In this document: piece after piece, positions 22,261 to 34,184 of the stretch
Layout of the letters: each line of letters starts with the position of its first letter
How positions within the stretch are numbered: the first letter of the stretch is position 1
NCBI GenBank assembly: GCA_014529385.2
Contig: CM043955.1
Location: 144,555,140-144,619,139 of the forward strand
Length of the DNA stretch: 64,000 nucleotides
Reading direction: 5' to 3'
Origin: Adiantum capillus-veneris
Taxonomy: Eukaryota > Streptophyta > Polypodiopsida > Polypodiales > Pteridaceae
Position numbers and translations under genes: made by a program
The notes under the pieces: generated by a model
Databases searched by the model: none
Told to the model about the DNA's origin: nothing
What the model saw: the letters and a program-made list of their open reading frames with translations, nothing else

Positions 22261-23243
22261 TATAGATATTCCCAAGAAAATGAGTAAGCTATTAAGTCAC
22301 ATCTTTAGTTAACAAGTAAAAGATTATGATTTTGCAAACCTAAGACAAACGTGTTGCATTCTACTATGGACTATGGTACCATCTATCTTGCCAAAAAAAA
22401 AGTGAAATCTTACAAGTTTATCTTGCAAAAGAAAAGTGGAATCTTACAAGTTTTAGAGAGAGAGGCACACACATACCTTATGTAATTCCCCCTAGAAAGG
22501 GAGGATGGGGTCAAGGCTTGCCCAGAACATTCTTTCTAACCAAATAAAAATTTTACACCGTGAAAACTTGCAGGCTAAAATTTGAAGCATTCGCTAGTAT
22601 TTACACAAACTCTAGGAAATTTACCGGTTTTATTCAAGTCGGCTCCAAATCTAGGCAGTATTTGCCAATTTTAGGTGGTAAAAATACACTAAACCTCGTT
22701 TTTTTGCAAGGAATTGATGGGGTTTGTCTAGCTTTTCCAATGAGACAAAAAGAATTAAAATTAATCTAATGTTCTACGCATAGGGAAAGGGGGGGCACAA
22801 GGACTCTCATAGGTGTTGTCCAGGCTTGGGGGCTTCTCACTAGATTTGACATCATTGCATTGGTCACACTCTTTGCCTCAATCTCTCCTCATGAGCCCTT
22901 CAACCTTAGCCAACATGAAGTTTGTATTTGCCACCAAAAGTTGTCTTGGTACCAAATACATTCTCTCGTATCGTGCGTTGTTTCAACAGCTTGGACGGGG
23001 AGAAGATAATTTGGCCAGCCAGCAAGATGAGGGATTAGAGGTGCAAGTAGCAAGTTCTCTCGCCAACTCTTTGGATAGGAAAGGTGAGATGGTGGGCACC
23101 CTTGAGATGGAATTGTCTTGAGTTATATGTGCCCTTGCGCATGGGCTATGTGCCCTTGCGCATGGGCTGTGGCAAAGTTGATTGTCGATGAGCTCATTGC
23201 CATGGCCATGATGAGTACCTGGCTAGAGGAGAGAGAAGCTGTG

Positions 23244-23284
<41 letters not shown>

Positions 23285-24060
23285 CCATAGGGCCACACAA
23301 TCCCTAGACTCTCATACCATATAAAAGCCACTACATTTCAAAATGCAATGGGGTCATCAACCAGAATGAGATAGATAGAAAAAGAGAGAAGTACAAAGAA
23401 AGAGAGAGAAAGAGTTGAAAATGAACAAGTGTAAGAGGTTGTAAAGTTTTTTTTTGTGCTCATGATTCCTGTATGCTCCTTGGATTGATGTAGATATGCT
23501 TAACACCATGAGTGCATGATCTATCCACATTTATTGCCAAGTTCAGCTTTTTCTATTCAACTCTAAATTTTTGGCACATATGAGAGGATTCACTCTAGAA
23601 TATATACGCAAATCTAGAGAGGTAATGAGAAATAAGAAGCAAACTTTGAAAAGTTGCAAACTTTGAAATTTTTTTGCAAGGTTCTCTCACGAGGTCAAAT
23701 AAAAACCACACTAGATTTGTGTGTAGGGTGTGAGTAGTTTTTTGCAAGGCATACTTGCATGAGACTAACGTGATTTTTCGAGATTTCTTTAGCTTTTCGA
23801 TCCCTCGCCCCTCTCTTTCTCTCTCTCTCTCTCACTCTCTCTCTCTCTCTCTTTTTCTTTCTTAAAAACCACTCCCAACCCCAAAACAACCTTTAACATC
23901 ATAGGAACAATCCCAAGCTATCTCAAATATCTTTCCAAAAGATAAAGTGTATGCTAATTGGGGTAGCTTTGACGATAGGGGCCATCCCTCCACTAAGGTC
24001 AAATCACCTCCAAAGCCTCTAGCTATTTCTCTAGAGGGGAAATCTATGAGTACGACTCGA
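22261..24060. other. Non-coding stretch
   Basis: No gene I can support. It contains a 21-bp tandem duplication at 23127-23168, a CT tract at about 23248-23282, and a CT-rich patch at about 23815-23855. An open frame of 102 codons (22813-23121) has no recognisable motif. Confidence 0.55.
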
Positions 24061-24288
24061 TCTCTAAAACATTGAAAATATCTATCAAGCACCCAAACCT
24101 ACTTACTGTCCGTAATGGAAACGGAGGCCGAAATGAGCCCAAATCAAAATTCTGAGCAGACCGAGCTCTTCGAGCTCTCCCAAAATATTTGTCGACCTGC
24201 GAACGCTTGCCAAAGCTCACTGAAATCGGAGAAAGTGAGCAGGCGTGTGCTGGAGCAGCTGGCGACTAAGCCCGGGAGGACGTGACCT

Positions 24289-24504
24289 GCTCTGATACCA
24301 ATTGTTGGAATTAGGGTTGCAGAGAAACACACACAGCTTGGAGAAGACGAAGGAAGCTCAAGGCACACAATAGAGAGTATGTTACTTAGTGTGCAATGGA
24401 AAGATAGATAGCCCTAGAGTGATGGGCGTATATACAATGCACGGGGGAAAAAACCTCCTAAAGAGGGAAAAAATGCCCCGGCGGTCCTAGTGTGTTCACA
24501 CACA
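24289..24504 (-). repeat. 5' LTR end and primer site of a truncated copia-type element
   Basis: On the minus strand a primer binding site TGGTATCAGAGC (24300-24289) follows two bases after an LTR end ...CCAACA (24303). The LTR probably spans about 24303-24504, starting TGTGTGTGAACAC. The leader below 24289 continues for a few hundred bases without coding sequence. Only this 5' end of the element is present. Confidence 0.55.
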
Positions 24505-24510
24505 TCACTA

Positions 24511-24667
24511 CCACATGTATATGGTAACAATTGATTTGGTGTATGTGAAGACAAATGATCAAGTTGCGGATATATTCACAAAAGCTCTTGGAAAGGATAA
24601 GTTTTGCTACTTTCGTGAAGCATTGGGAATCCATCATATGCAAGCTCACTCTGAGCTTGAGGGGGAG
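24511..24667 (+). pseudogene. C-terminal end of a copia polyprotein (RNase H tail)
   Basis: The frame reads TIDLVYVKTNDQVADIFTKA, then FREALGIHHMQ and a stop. This is the conserved end of Ty1/copia RNase H. The purine run GAGGGGGAGTG before the stop is the polypurine tract. Everything upstream of this tail is missing, replaced by the minus-strand LTR of another element. Confidence 0.85.
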
Positions 24668-24885
24668 TGTTAAAGAATATGTCCATTGTGCTATGGGCGG
24701 CCGGACACTGACTATACTATGTTGTAAATATACTTTGGATAATAGTTAAAAGTGAAGAAGAAGAGAAGAGCAGCACGTTGAATGGCTGTTGTTGCAAGGT
24801 AACAATTGTGTGTGTGTGTGTGTGTGTCTCAATGTGTGTTGGTGTGTGTGCGTAGTCTTCTTTTCTACCTTCTCCATCACCTGCG
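24668..24885 (+). repeat. Copia 3' LTR (right edge approximate)
   Basis: It begins TGTTAAAGAATATG directly after the polypurine tract. A GT microsatellite lies at about 24807-24830. It runs up to the gypsy remnant. Confidence 0.55.
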
Positions 24886-24889
24886 CACT

Positions 24890-26304
24890 CTACACTATTG
24901 CCATGGAGAAGATAACCATTCTGCAAGGTGAATGCTTTCTCTTTCTTCCCCAAAGCAAGGGATGACATTATGTCTCTAAAGTCAAGGTCAGTAGCATACT
25001 CATCTATCATAGAAGATAGATCCTTGTGAGTTGCTATAGACACCGCATTAATTGGTGGTCGTCGTGAAAGTGCATTGGCCACTTGATTGTTCTTACTAGC
25101 AATGTGAGCAATATGGAAATTAAATTATGAAAGAAAATTTGCCCACCTCATTTGTTTGTTGGAAAGCTTGGTTTGCGTCATGAAGTACTTGAGACTTTGG
25201 TGGTCTGTTTGTAGAATAAATTGAGTCCCCAATAAGTAGTGCTTCCATGTGTCTAGGGCATGTAGAATAGCTAAAAGCTCTTTCTCATAAATGCCCAAGA
25301 ATTGTTCATCCATATTGAGCCTTCTACTGTCATATGCTATGGCATTCCCTTCTTGAAGCAAGATTGCTCCAAGGAAATAACCACAAGATCACATTGGACC
25401 TCAAATGGATTTGAGAGATCCGGAAGCATGAGGACTGGTTGGGAGGTAAGCTTCTCTTTGAAATTTGCAAACGCATCTTGCTCCTTAGTAGTCCATAAAC
25501 ACTTAATCTTCTTCTTTGTTAAGTCATACAATGGTCCTGCTATTTGAATTTTTTTTTCTATGAAGCGTCTATAGTATGCACACATGCCAATAAAGCTTCT
25601 TAGCTCATGTAGATTCCTTGGATTAGGCCATGCTTTTATTACCTCTAACTTTGATGGATTCATACGGATACCATCTTGAGAGATCTAAGTATTGAATCTC
25701 TTGAAGAAAAATTCGCTTTTCTTTTGGTTGAGAAAAAGATTATTCTCTCTCAATGCTTGAAAAATCACTTGGAGATTATGCTTATATTCCTCCAAGGACT
25801 TGGAGTAGATGATGATATCAGTTAAGCCAAAAGGCATGACTAGATATTCATAAAGGCCAACGTTGTACAAAGTACGGTCTTTAGAATATCTTCATCCACT
25901 ATCCTTATTTGATGATAACCACTTTTAAGGTCAATCCTACTAAAGTAGGTAGAGCCTTGTAGCTTATCAAACAAATCTTCTACCCGAGGCATGGGAAATT
26001 TGTTTTTGATAGTGATATGGTTTAGTGCTCGATAGTCCATACACATACGGTATGTACCATCTTTCTTTTGCACCAAAAGGATTGGAGAACAAAAGGGAGA
26101 GGAGCTAGGCCTCACCATCCCTTTGTCCACCAATTCTTGTACTTGCCTCATTGTCTCCTCTTGTTGAGCCTGAGAAACTCGATAGGGAGGCTTGTTAGGC
26201 GGTGAGCTTTCTGGTAGGAGCTCAATTCGATGGTCATCATCCCCTTGTTTTGGAGGTAAGTCCATAGGAATATCATCAATGAACACATCTTGGAATCCTT
26301 TCAA
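24890..26304 (-). pseudogene. Gypsy reverse transcriptase and RNase H, disabled
   Basis: Minus-strand blocks in several frames. RT N-terminal half (26304-25840): [54 protein letters not shown] thumb side (25870-25685): [10 protein letters not shown] joined directly to DIIIYSKSLEEYKHNLQ. Next come AYYRRFI and the RNase H part (25361-25125: YEKELLAILHALDTWKHYL, LQTDHQSLKYFM), then ANALSRRP (about 25080). Between FGLT and DIIIYSK some 25 residues that normally include the catalytic Tyr-x-Asp-Asp are gone, in frame. With several frameshifts as well, this copy cannot encode an active polymerase. Confidence 0.85.
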
Positions 26305-28055
26305 AGAATTTACACAAGTCTAACTCTTCTTGATTCCTACCATTTACATTTGAGGAAACATTATGATCTTTTAGGGACTCTTTGACAAAAATCATGTATG
26401 CAAAAATTGAGCTCTTCATTGATTTATCAAAAGGAGGTGAATTTACAAGTGGTATAGTACGACCAAACTCACTAGCATCTATATACATGTTCTTTCCCCT
26501 ATAGATGAAGTAGATTCTCCTTTTAGGGAACTTCATGTTGACAGCCATGCGGTTGAACCATGGTGCCCCTAGGATAGCATCCTCATGTTGAAGAGCAGAG
26601 ATGAAAAATTCTTCTTTGTTGACATAGCTTTGGACATGGAGCCTCAACCTCCCAATCTTGAAGGGAGTAACGGAGGCTCGTTGTCCCTTGAAACCAGTGT
26701 CGGCCGTTACAGCGTCTCCCATCTCAAAAGCTTAAATGCCCAACTTGGTGGCCAACTCCGTTGATATGAAGTTGTAAGTGGAGCCAGGGTCAAACAAGAT
26801 GAAGGAATCATGCTCTCTTAACTTTCCCCAAGCATAGGAGAGAGGTGCACCTTTGCAATGAGCATCCTCTTTTGGAGCTTCGATGGTGGAATCCCTAGGA
26901 GTCTCATTGCGAGCATTTTTCTTGGGGCAAGAACGATAGCCATGTCCTTGCTCCCCACACTTAAAACACTTATGGTCCTTGCAAAAAGCTTCAAGCTCTT
27001 CGAGAGAGAGTTTGTTTTTACCGTTGTAAACTCCCTTTTCCTTGGACCAATTGTTGTTGTTGTTGTTGTTGGAATTGCCTTGAGAAGAATTTTGGGCTTT
27101 ATCTTTGGGAAGGCAGTAGCCTTAGATGTAAGTCCCAAAACTTGTCTACGTATTTGTGGATAGACTCATGAAAGAGAAGCTTCAAATTGCGCCATTCAGT
27201 AAGCACTTTGTCCTTTGCATCACTTGCAAGGAATTGCTTCACAATGGAAAATCATAGAGTTTTCCATGTCTTTGGGGCTTCGCCATTTCCACAAAGGCTA
27301 GCCCACCATTGACAAGCCAATTTTTGGAAGTCTATAGCTACATGGCATAGCTTGGAGGATTTAGTGAAGCCCTCGTCTCCAAAGGCCGCATCAAATTGCT
27401 GGATGAAGGCCGATACTTTTTCAGTGGCACCAAAGGTGCCCATCATAGGTGAGAAAAGAGATACTCTTTCCTCCCTCTTTGAACTTCTTGAGCTTCTGTG
27501 AACTTTGCCATGCAGGGTATGATTTGCGATGTCCACCCCTCTTGTATTCTCTAGGAGAATAGCCATAGATTTTGTCAAAAGAGCAGGAGGGTGAAGAAGA
27601 AGGAGAAGAGGGTGACCTCTTTCTTGCCCTTTTCTTCCTTTGTTTACTCTCTTCCCTTTTGGAGTGATGAGGGGAAGGACTGTGTGGTGATCTTTCCTCT
27701 TCAGAGGAGTTGGCGACCATTTAGACTGCCGTCTTCGTGGAGCCACATCTTCAGAAGTACTTAAAGTTTCATTAATTTCTTGCTCTTTGGATTCCTCCTC
27801 TCGTATGGGAGAAAGTCTTCTTTTGGGGGTCTCTTCAAGAGGCCTCCTAATCTCTCTCTCCTCTTGGAGAGGAAGGGAAATCCCATAAGCGCAAAGTTGT
27901 TGAGTAACTTTGGCTTGCAAAGCAGGGCTGCCCATAGCTTGTTGCAACCTAGTAACAAGATAATCGACAAACATGGGGGCATCATCACTAGCACCTTCAT
28001 GTGTGAAATCAAAGTTATCAATGTTCATTCTACTCTCTTGGTTATTGTCAGCCAT
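26305..28055 (-). pseudogene. Gypsy gag and protease, copy 1
   Basis: The probable start is MADNNQESRMNID at 28055. The gag N-terminal part runs to 27252 and continues in other frames (ACQWWASL, then FHESIHKYVDKFWDL). A zinc knuckle of CX2CX4HX4C type (KCGEQGHG...) lies near 26950. The protease follows with FILFDPGSTYNFIS near 26780 and APWFNRMAVNMKF at about 26570. Stops and frameshifts break the frame at several points. It would form the capsid and process the polyprotein if intact. It aligns throughout with 45233-47108. Confidence 0.8.
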
Positions 28056-28469
28056 ATTAACAGAATTTGTGTACTTACTTAGTGTATGCTTTGGCAATTC
28101 AAAACCTTAGTTGCTACTCCTCTTAGCCTTTAAAAATTGGCACTTAAGTATCTACATCCACGGATCAAGTGGTAATTATAAGAGTAGTGGAGTGCGTCTA
28201 ATATTTCAAAATTGCCCAAGGCTATATCCTTTCGGACTTCTTATGGCTTAGTAATGGTAAAGTCATAGGCAAGTCTAAAAAGACCCCATTATTAAGTCCA
28301 AAGCTTCCCAAGTGTGCACCACATCCCACATAGAGTGGGCTCAACAAAACCGATAATAGATCTCAATCCCACTTACCCTAACATAATTAACAAAATCAAC
28401 TATTTATAGGCTACTTAAGGACCTTTCTTTTTAAGCAAGAAAAGAGGAACCAAATGCTTTGAGACCAAC

Positions 28470-28760
28470 GTAATGGAAATAACCTATTAACTTTGAGAGT
28501 AGCGGAAATTAGAGAAAGTACTTTAGTGAGATTACTTTGTGAGCATAGAAGGTGAACTTAATTGATGGTAGCAACATAAACATAGCATTTAGTTAACTTG
28601 GCATGAACAATACTTTTTCAAAAGAGAGAATTTAGAGAACATGACAACAATTGAGGACCGGATTTATGTTGAGCCGGGTCCCCCCTCCAATAGGCATTTG
28701 TATTATAGTTTCTCCCATCAAGAGAGACTTGGTACAATACAATTTTTGTGCTCCTTATGA
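28470..28760 (-). repeat. Gypsy 5' LTR, copy 1
   Basis: About 290 bp matching 47522-47813. The adjoining primer site is degraded (GAGACCAAC in place of TGATACCA on the plus strand). Confidence 0.8.
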
Positions 28761-29960
28761 TCTAGGTGATACCATTAGGAAGGGAATGGGATCTAAGGGG
28801 GCCTCTTTATTTGCCATGGGACTAAAAAGGAGATTATGGAAGGGGCAAATGGGTGGATGCCATGTGGATGAAATGGTGGGTACGGCAGGTCCTAAAATTA
28901 AGTGGTCAAACTTGTGATCTTTTACAAAATACAAAGAGAAAATCTCTTATAATTTCAAAAAAATGAACTTATCTCTAAATAGTTGAGTAAAAACCAATAC
29001 TTTCTCTCTCTAGTGGCTGTCAGTTTCTTCCCCCCTCTCTCCTAAAAAGGGGTCCCTCCAAAAACGTGTTGATCATTCCCTCCCTCTCTCTCTACTGTAC
29101 CATCTCTCACTTCTCTTCACTTCACTTTCAGTTTTTCCTCCCAAAAGCTCTACGGCAGAAGTTTGAACCTTCTTTCCCTCCTCAAGCTTACTGCATTCTC
29201 CTCAAGCTGGAGTTCTCCATTTCTCCATGAGCCTCACTAAACACTCTACCTAAAGCTAAAGATCTGCTGCATATTCTTCTGCTACATCATCCCTCTTTCT
29301 TTCCTCAACAGGTTTCCTGCTCCTTCTCCATTGTGCTCTCTAGAGAGGATCTACTTTCCTCTCAAGCTTTGCAACATTATCTTTCCAATTAAGCCAACAA
29401 GCAGGTGGAGCAGTATAGCAGTAAGTGGCATCCTTAGTATGATGTACCATCAAGAATCTTACTCTATACAACTAAGAACATGGATGTGAAATCTCTAATC
29501 ATAAGTGTTTGTCTACAGGTTGTGCCACTATTCTCCATGGCATCATCGGGTATTCGACGACCTAGGAGTGTCATTGACTCCATTTCATGCAGCAATGTAC
29601 AAGACGACAGTGGATGTTGGGTGACAATGGTGTTCAAACGATTGATGTGGGTGACAATGCAGCCCAGCTCAAGAGGTGCACACAAGGTCTCAAGGAGACA
29701 CATGGCTTCTCGAGCACACCATTGGAAGGGAAGGATCATGGAGTTCAATCAAACCCATGACGGTGTCAGGAGTTTTTTTGAGCAAGGGATTGCGCATATG
29801 TACATATACATGCATGGTGCATCAACTAAAGAATTGCCCATTTTTCAGAGCCAGGTGGTTACGTGGGGCCCACATGTGTACAGGTAGGACAAGGTGTACA
29901 TATTGCATCGATTTTCACTATTATCAGTACTAGTGTGTTTTTCCTACAATAAGGAGGAGT
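28761..29960. other. Non-coding stretch
   Basis: There is a pyrimidine-rich region at about 29010-29350 that resembles plant 5' untranslated sequence, but no gene follows that I can recognise. A 135-codon frame (29480-29887) has no known motif. Confidence 0.5.
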
Positions 29961-30710
29961 TGGTAGCGCATAAAACTTCTCGAGGAAGCTATCCGTGGGC
30001 CGACGACATGAGGTAAGCAGGTGCGTCAGATGGCATCGAGTGGCGTCAGGAGGCCGAACGGGGTCAATATTTGCACGTGGAAGAATACAGACACAAAGTG
30101 GTGTTTTCTTGTGAGAGTTATGCAGAAAGATCATCATTAGGACCACTTTTTGGGGCCACTTCACGTTGTGGCGGGATGCATTATTGGAAAAATTTGAGTG
30201 CCAGGTGTGCGCATGGATGCAGCAGGGTGACAACTATGCATTGCGAGGTCAGTTTTTGGCTTGTTCGGGGTCCGTTTGAGGTCATCTAAAAGGCCAAGGG
30301 TGCCCAACTAATAAAGCTAAGTGTGGGAACTGAAAAAACTGAGAGAAGACCAGAAAAAACGTGGAGAAGAGAGGAGGAACAGCCGCAGGTGTGTTTTTTG
30401 CTCATTTTGGAGCCTATTTTGGCCGTAAACTGCTCATCTGAGGTTGGATTTGAGCACTTTGACATTGTAGACTAGAGTTTTGGGCCGTTCCGGACGCGAT
30501 GGCGCTGTCCATTTTGCCAAATTCCTCACTCTTTTCCTGCTGTTTTTCTGTGTAAGTTTCTCCTATGAGCGAAGTTTCTGCTCTAGTTTGTGATTGTATC
30601 TGGCTTATTTTACCCATATTGTGTGAGCTATTTGCCCCATTGGTGTTGGCCCAAGCTCAATTGTATCTAAACATCAGAAATTCTCCTCTTTTGAGCTGAG
30701 TTTTTTGGGT

Positions 30711-30748
<38 letters not shown>

Positions 30749-30918
30749 AGTGGGCAAGTGGATAGTCTCTCTCCTCTCACTCCAGAGGTGTGTTCCCTGT
30801 CTCGGCCAGGTGTGTTGTGTAAGCCGAGTGGTGCCCCATAGTGTGTGTGTGTGTATCTTCCCAAGAGTGTGTGCCGGGTCGTTATAGAGGCGCTGTGTGT
30901 GTTTTCATCCCGCTCACA
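29961..30918 (+). repeat. 5' LTR (958 bp)
   Basis: It contains a GT microsatellite (about 30714-30748), longer than in the partner, and a second short one near 30841. A possible primer binding site TGGTGCCCCCACGG follows at 30925-30938; its tRNA is uncertain. Confidence 0.9.
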
Positions 30919-32004
30919 TTCTTTTGGTGCCCCCACGGAGGATCTTCTTCGAGTACCTTCTGCTTCGAGCTTCGAGCTTCAAGCTTTGAGATTCGGAATT
31001 ACAGGTTGCAAGCTGCAGACTACATGTTACAGGTTACAGGGACAGGTACAGGTACAAGGACAGGTATAAGTGATCCACAAAGGTACAGGTAGTTGGAGTA
31101 CAGTGATATACTAGCAGTGGAGTCACTTGCAGTTGTTGTGGGTATGCATCATTTGGCGCCTGTTTGAGCGTATTTTCTGTTGAATTGTACGTTACTTGTG
31201 GAAACTACCATTGTACACATTTGTGGAGCCATACTTGGTTGTATTTGGCAGTCCCAGCCATTTCTGAGACTTGGTCTGGAAGATAGTCATTTCTGAGACT
31301 TGACTATACGCGATTTGCATTAGCCTTCGTGTGAGGGTCGATAGCGTGAGGTTTTTATTGAGCTGGGGGACTCTCAAATGTAGAGATCCTTTCGGTGATA
31401 CAGGTATCTGGAGCACGCTTTTCGTGACCTCGCCATAGGCTATGTATTAGTGATTCCTACTTGATGCTCGAGTTCTATTGTTGGCAGTTTATGCATACAT
31501 ATACAGTCTATATTTTGGGTTCACAGTGCTCTACTTCTGGGGAAGCTCTGTCAAAATTTTTCCAAGTTATGATGGCTGGTCTTTTGGTCTTTTAAGCCAT
31601 TTATGCTGTTATGCTGCTGAAATTTTGGCAAAATCAGAGGTTAAGTCAGGTGTGCCTTCTTGGGAGCTTCATGGTTGGCTTTAATGGATGATCAAAATGG
31701 CCCTCAGTTCACTCCTTTTCATTTAACTCAAAGAATTCAGATTAATGTTCATGTGTCCAGGAAGATCTTTTTCCAGCAGCGCATAGTCTTTATGTTTGGG
31801 CCAAGAAGATTGAGAGAGATCCTGGAATGTCCTTTGCCTGTTGTCATTCCGATGATTAACTATGAAAACTCATTTGATGTGCATGTGTTTGTCCTTATCT
31901 AAAGCTGAGCTCCATTGAAGTTTCTGGGGATTGGGTAGTGAAAAGTTTTGGGTTCTTGCACGTGTGTTCGAAGGGGTTCTCAAAGCATCATAATTTGGGT
32001 AGCC
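30919..32004 (+). other. Retrotransposon leader with an ACAGGT repeat patch
   Basis: About 1.1 kb lies between LTR and gag. A degenerate ACAGGT/ACAGGG tandem array is at about 31003-31092. An 80-codon frame at 31660-31902 is unrecognised. Confidence 0.6.
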
Positions 32005-33158
32005 ATGGCTTTCTCTTATCCGGAGTTTCATGGAAGAAGTGATGAAGATGTGGAAGAATTTTTGGAAAAGATGGAGGTTGTCTGCATTAGCAACCAGATT
32101 CATGACCCTGCGCAGATGTTACGCCTTCTCCAAATTTGTTTGAAGAGTGATGCACGAGTTTGGTCTAAAGCATTTGAAGAGGAGTTGCGTGTGGCTGATC
32201 CACCTGTAAGGTTGAGTTGGGACAATCTACGACATGGGTTGGAAGTGGAGTTTGTGAAGATAGAAGATCCTGACAAAGTGTGGCAAGAAGTACAGGCTTT
32301 GGTGCAAAAGGAAGGTGAGCCGGTAGATGCATACATACGTAAGTTTTCATTGGCATGGGAGCGAATGTGCAAGGCCTTAGCACCACAGGTACCCCCGCCT
32401 GACATGATGAAGAAGGACAGGTTCTTGGCTGGTCTTTGGGAGAATATACGTTGGAGAGTGGAGCTAAAGAAGCCTAGGACATATGAGGATGCACTAGAGG
32501 TAGCAAGGAACAAAGAGTGGAAGCTGAGGAAAATGAGCCAGTTAGGGGTGGAGTCTTTGCCAATGAGGTCTGAATTTCAGCCTATAGAGTCTTTACAAGG
32601 GTGCATGTCAGGGGTTCATCATGAACCAGTAGTTCCTGTTACTACTCAGGTTATGCCAACAGTGGTCACTCCAGCAGTGCAACATGATGGGCTAAGGCAA
32701 GACATGAGGCAAATGGTAGATTTGATGAAGAATCTCAGCCTAAACATGCTAGGTCAAGTGGGAAATAATCGAGGTCGAGGGAGGTTTGCAAACAGCAAGG
32801 AGGTGAAGAAAGGCCTAGGAATGGTGTTGGACAAAGCAATGGTAGGTTTTGGAGGCAGACGCCCACATGTTATAATTGTGGAGAGTTGGGTCACATCAGC
32901 CCGCAATGTGATAAGCCACCAAGGATGGGGGGAGACATGTATCCATTGCCAAGACAGGTGCTAACTAAGTCAAATGATTATGGCATCAAAATTAAGGGAG
33001 ACAAAGGAACCAGTGGACTGACCCAGGAGGAAAAGGGAAAGACAAAAGTGCTAAGTGTAGTCACCTTGGAGAAGGCATCAAAGCTAGAGGATACATTAGT
33101 GATGCCTATTGGGAAGAGGACCACAGAGGATAAGGAAGGAAAAAGTGCCCCAGGTTAG
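32005..33158 (+). pseudogene. Retrotransposon gag (Ty3/gypsy type), frameshifted
   Basis: The likely start is MAFSYPEFHGRSDEDVEEFL at 32005. About 210 residues of the Retrotrans_gag fold follow (RLLQICLKSDARVWSKAF, then LVQKEGEPVDAYIRKFSLAW, then DRFLAGLWENIRWRVELKK). The zinc knuckle CYNCGELGHISPQC, a CX2CX4HX4C nucleic-acid-binding motif, occurs near 32868-32910 but in a different frame from the capsid part, so at least one frameshift separates them. The second frame then runs to 33158. Its product would form the virus-like particle. Confidence 0.8.
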
Positions 33159-33169
33159 TTGGAAAACAT

Positions 33170-34119
33170 TGGTAGCGCGTAAAACTTCTCGAGGAAGCTA
33201 TCCACGGGCCGACGACATGAGGTAAGCGGGTGCGTCAGATGGCATCGAGTGGCGTCAGGAGGCCGAACGGGGTCAATATTTGCACGTGGAAGAATACGGA
33301 CACAAAGTGGTGTTTTCTTGTGAGAGTTATGCAGAAAGGTCATCATTAGGACCACTTTTTGGGGCCACTTCACGTTGTGGCGGGATGCATTATTGGAAAA
33401 ATTTGAGTGCCAGGTGTGCGCATGGATGCAGCAGGGTGACAACTATGCACTACGAGGTCAGCTTTTGGCCTGTTCGGGGTCCGTTTGAGGTCATCTAAAA
33501 GGCCAAGGGTACCCAACTAATAAAGCTAAGTGTGGGAACTGAAAAAAATGAGAGAAGACCAGAAAAAACGTGGAGAAGAGAGGAGGAACAGCCGCAGGTG
33601 TGTTTTTTGCTCATTTTGGAGCCTATTTTGGCCGTAAACTGCTCATCCGAGGTCGGATTTGAGCACTTTGACATTGTAGACTGGGGTTTTGGGCCGTTCC
33701 GGACGCGATGGCGCTGTCCATTTTTCCAAATTCCTCACTCTTTTCCTGCTGTTTTTCTGTGTAAGTTTCTCCTATGAGCGAAGTTTCTGCTCTAGTTTGT
33801 GATTGTATCTGGCTTATTTTACCCATATTGTGTGAGCTATTTGCCCCATTGGTGTTGGCCCAAGCTCAATTGTATCTAAACATCAGAAATTCTCCTCTTT
33901 TGAGCTGAGTTTTTTGGGTGTGTGTGTGTGTGTGTGTGTGTGTCTGTGTGGAGTGGGCAAGTGGATAGTCTCTCTCCTCTCACTCCAGAGGTGTGTTCCC
34001 TGTCTCGGCCAGGTGTGTTGTGTAAGCCGAGTGGTGCCCCATAGTGTGTGTGTGTATCTTCCCAAGAGTGTGTGTCGGGTTGTTATAGAGGCGCTGTGTG
34101 TGTTTTCATCCCGCTCACA
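33170..34119 (+). repeat. 3' LTR (950 bp)
   Basis: Partner of 29961-30918. Differences are mainly single transitions and microsatellite length (about 33918-33946). Confidence 0.9.
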
Positions 34120-34184
34120 ACGGCAAGCGTCTTGCAAATGTGCAACATGTGTATGTTTCTTCACAATTGAAGCTAGAGACAACA

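Larger units (their letters stand above)
24890..28760 (-). mobile_element. Truncated Ty3/gypsy element, copy 1 (probably a chromovirus)
   Basis: On the minus strand: LTR (28760-28470), degenerate primer site, gag, protease, reverse transcriptase and RNase H. It then stops abruptly at about 24890, before the integrase core. A second copy of the LTR-gag-protease half lies at 45233-47813. The wording of the RT start ([20 protein letters not shown]) is chromovirus-like. No 3' LTR is present. Confidence 0.85.
29961..34119 (+). mobile_element. Gag-only LTR retrotransposon with about 950-bp LTRs
   Basis: The 5' LTR (29961-30918) and 3' LTR (33170-34119) are about 97-98% alike by eye, both TGGTAGCGC...CCGCTCACA. 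Internal sequence is only 2.25 kb: a leader, then gag ending with a zinc knuckle. Protease, RT and integrase are missing, and no clear polypurine tract precedes the 3' LTR. The flanks (GGAGT and ACGGC) do not match, so there is no target duplication. An internal deletion or recombination between two elements explains both points. Confidence 0.85.

Noticed and set aside
22813-23121. 102-codon plus-strand frame
   Set aside because: No motif, no splice context and no similarity to a family I recognise.
24303-24885. A single copia element running from 24289 to 24885
   Set aside because: The LTR and primer site at the left are on the minus strand while the RNase H tail and 3' LTR are on the plus strand, and the two LTR sequences differ.
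29480-29887. 135-codon plus-strand frame upstream of the gag-only element
   Set aside because: Composition and content look random, with no domain or conserved motif.
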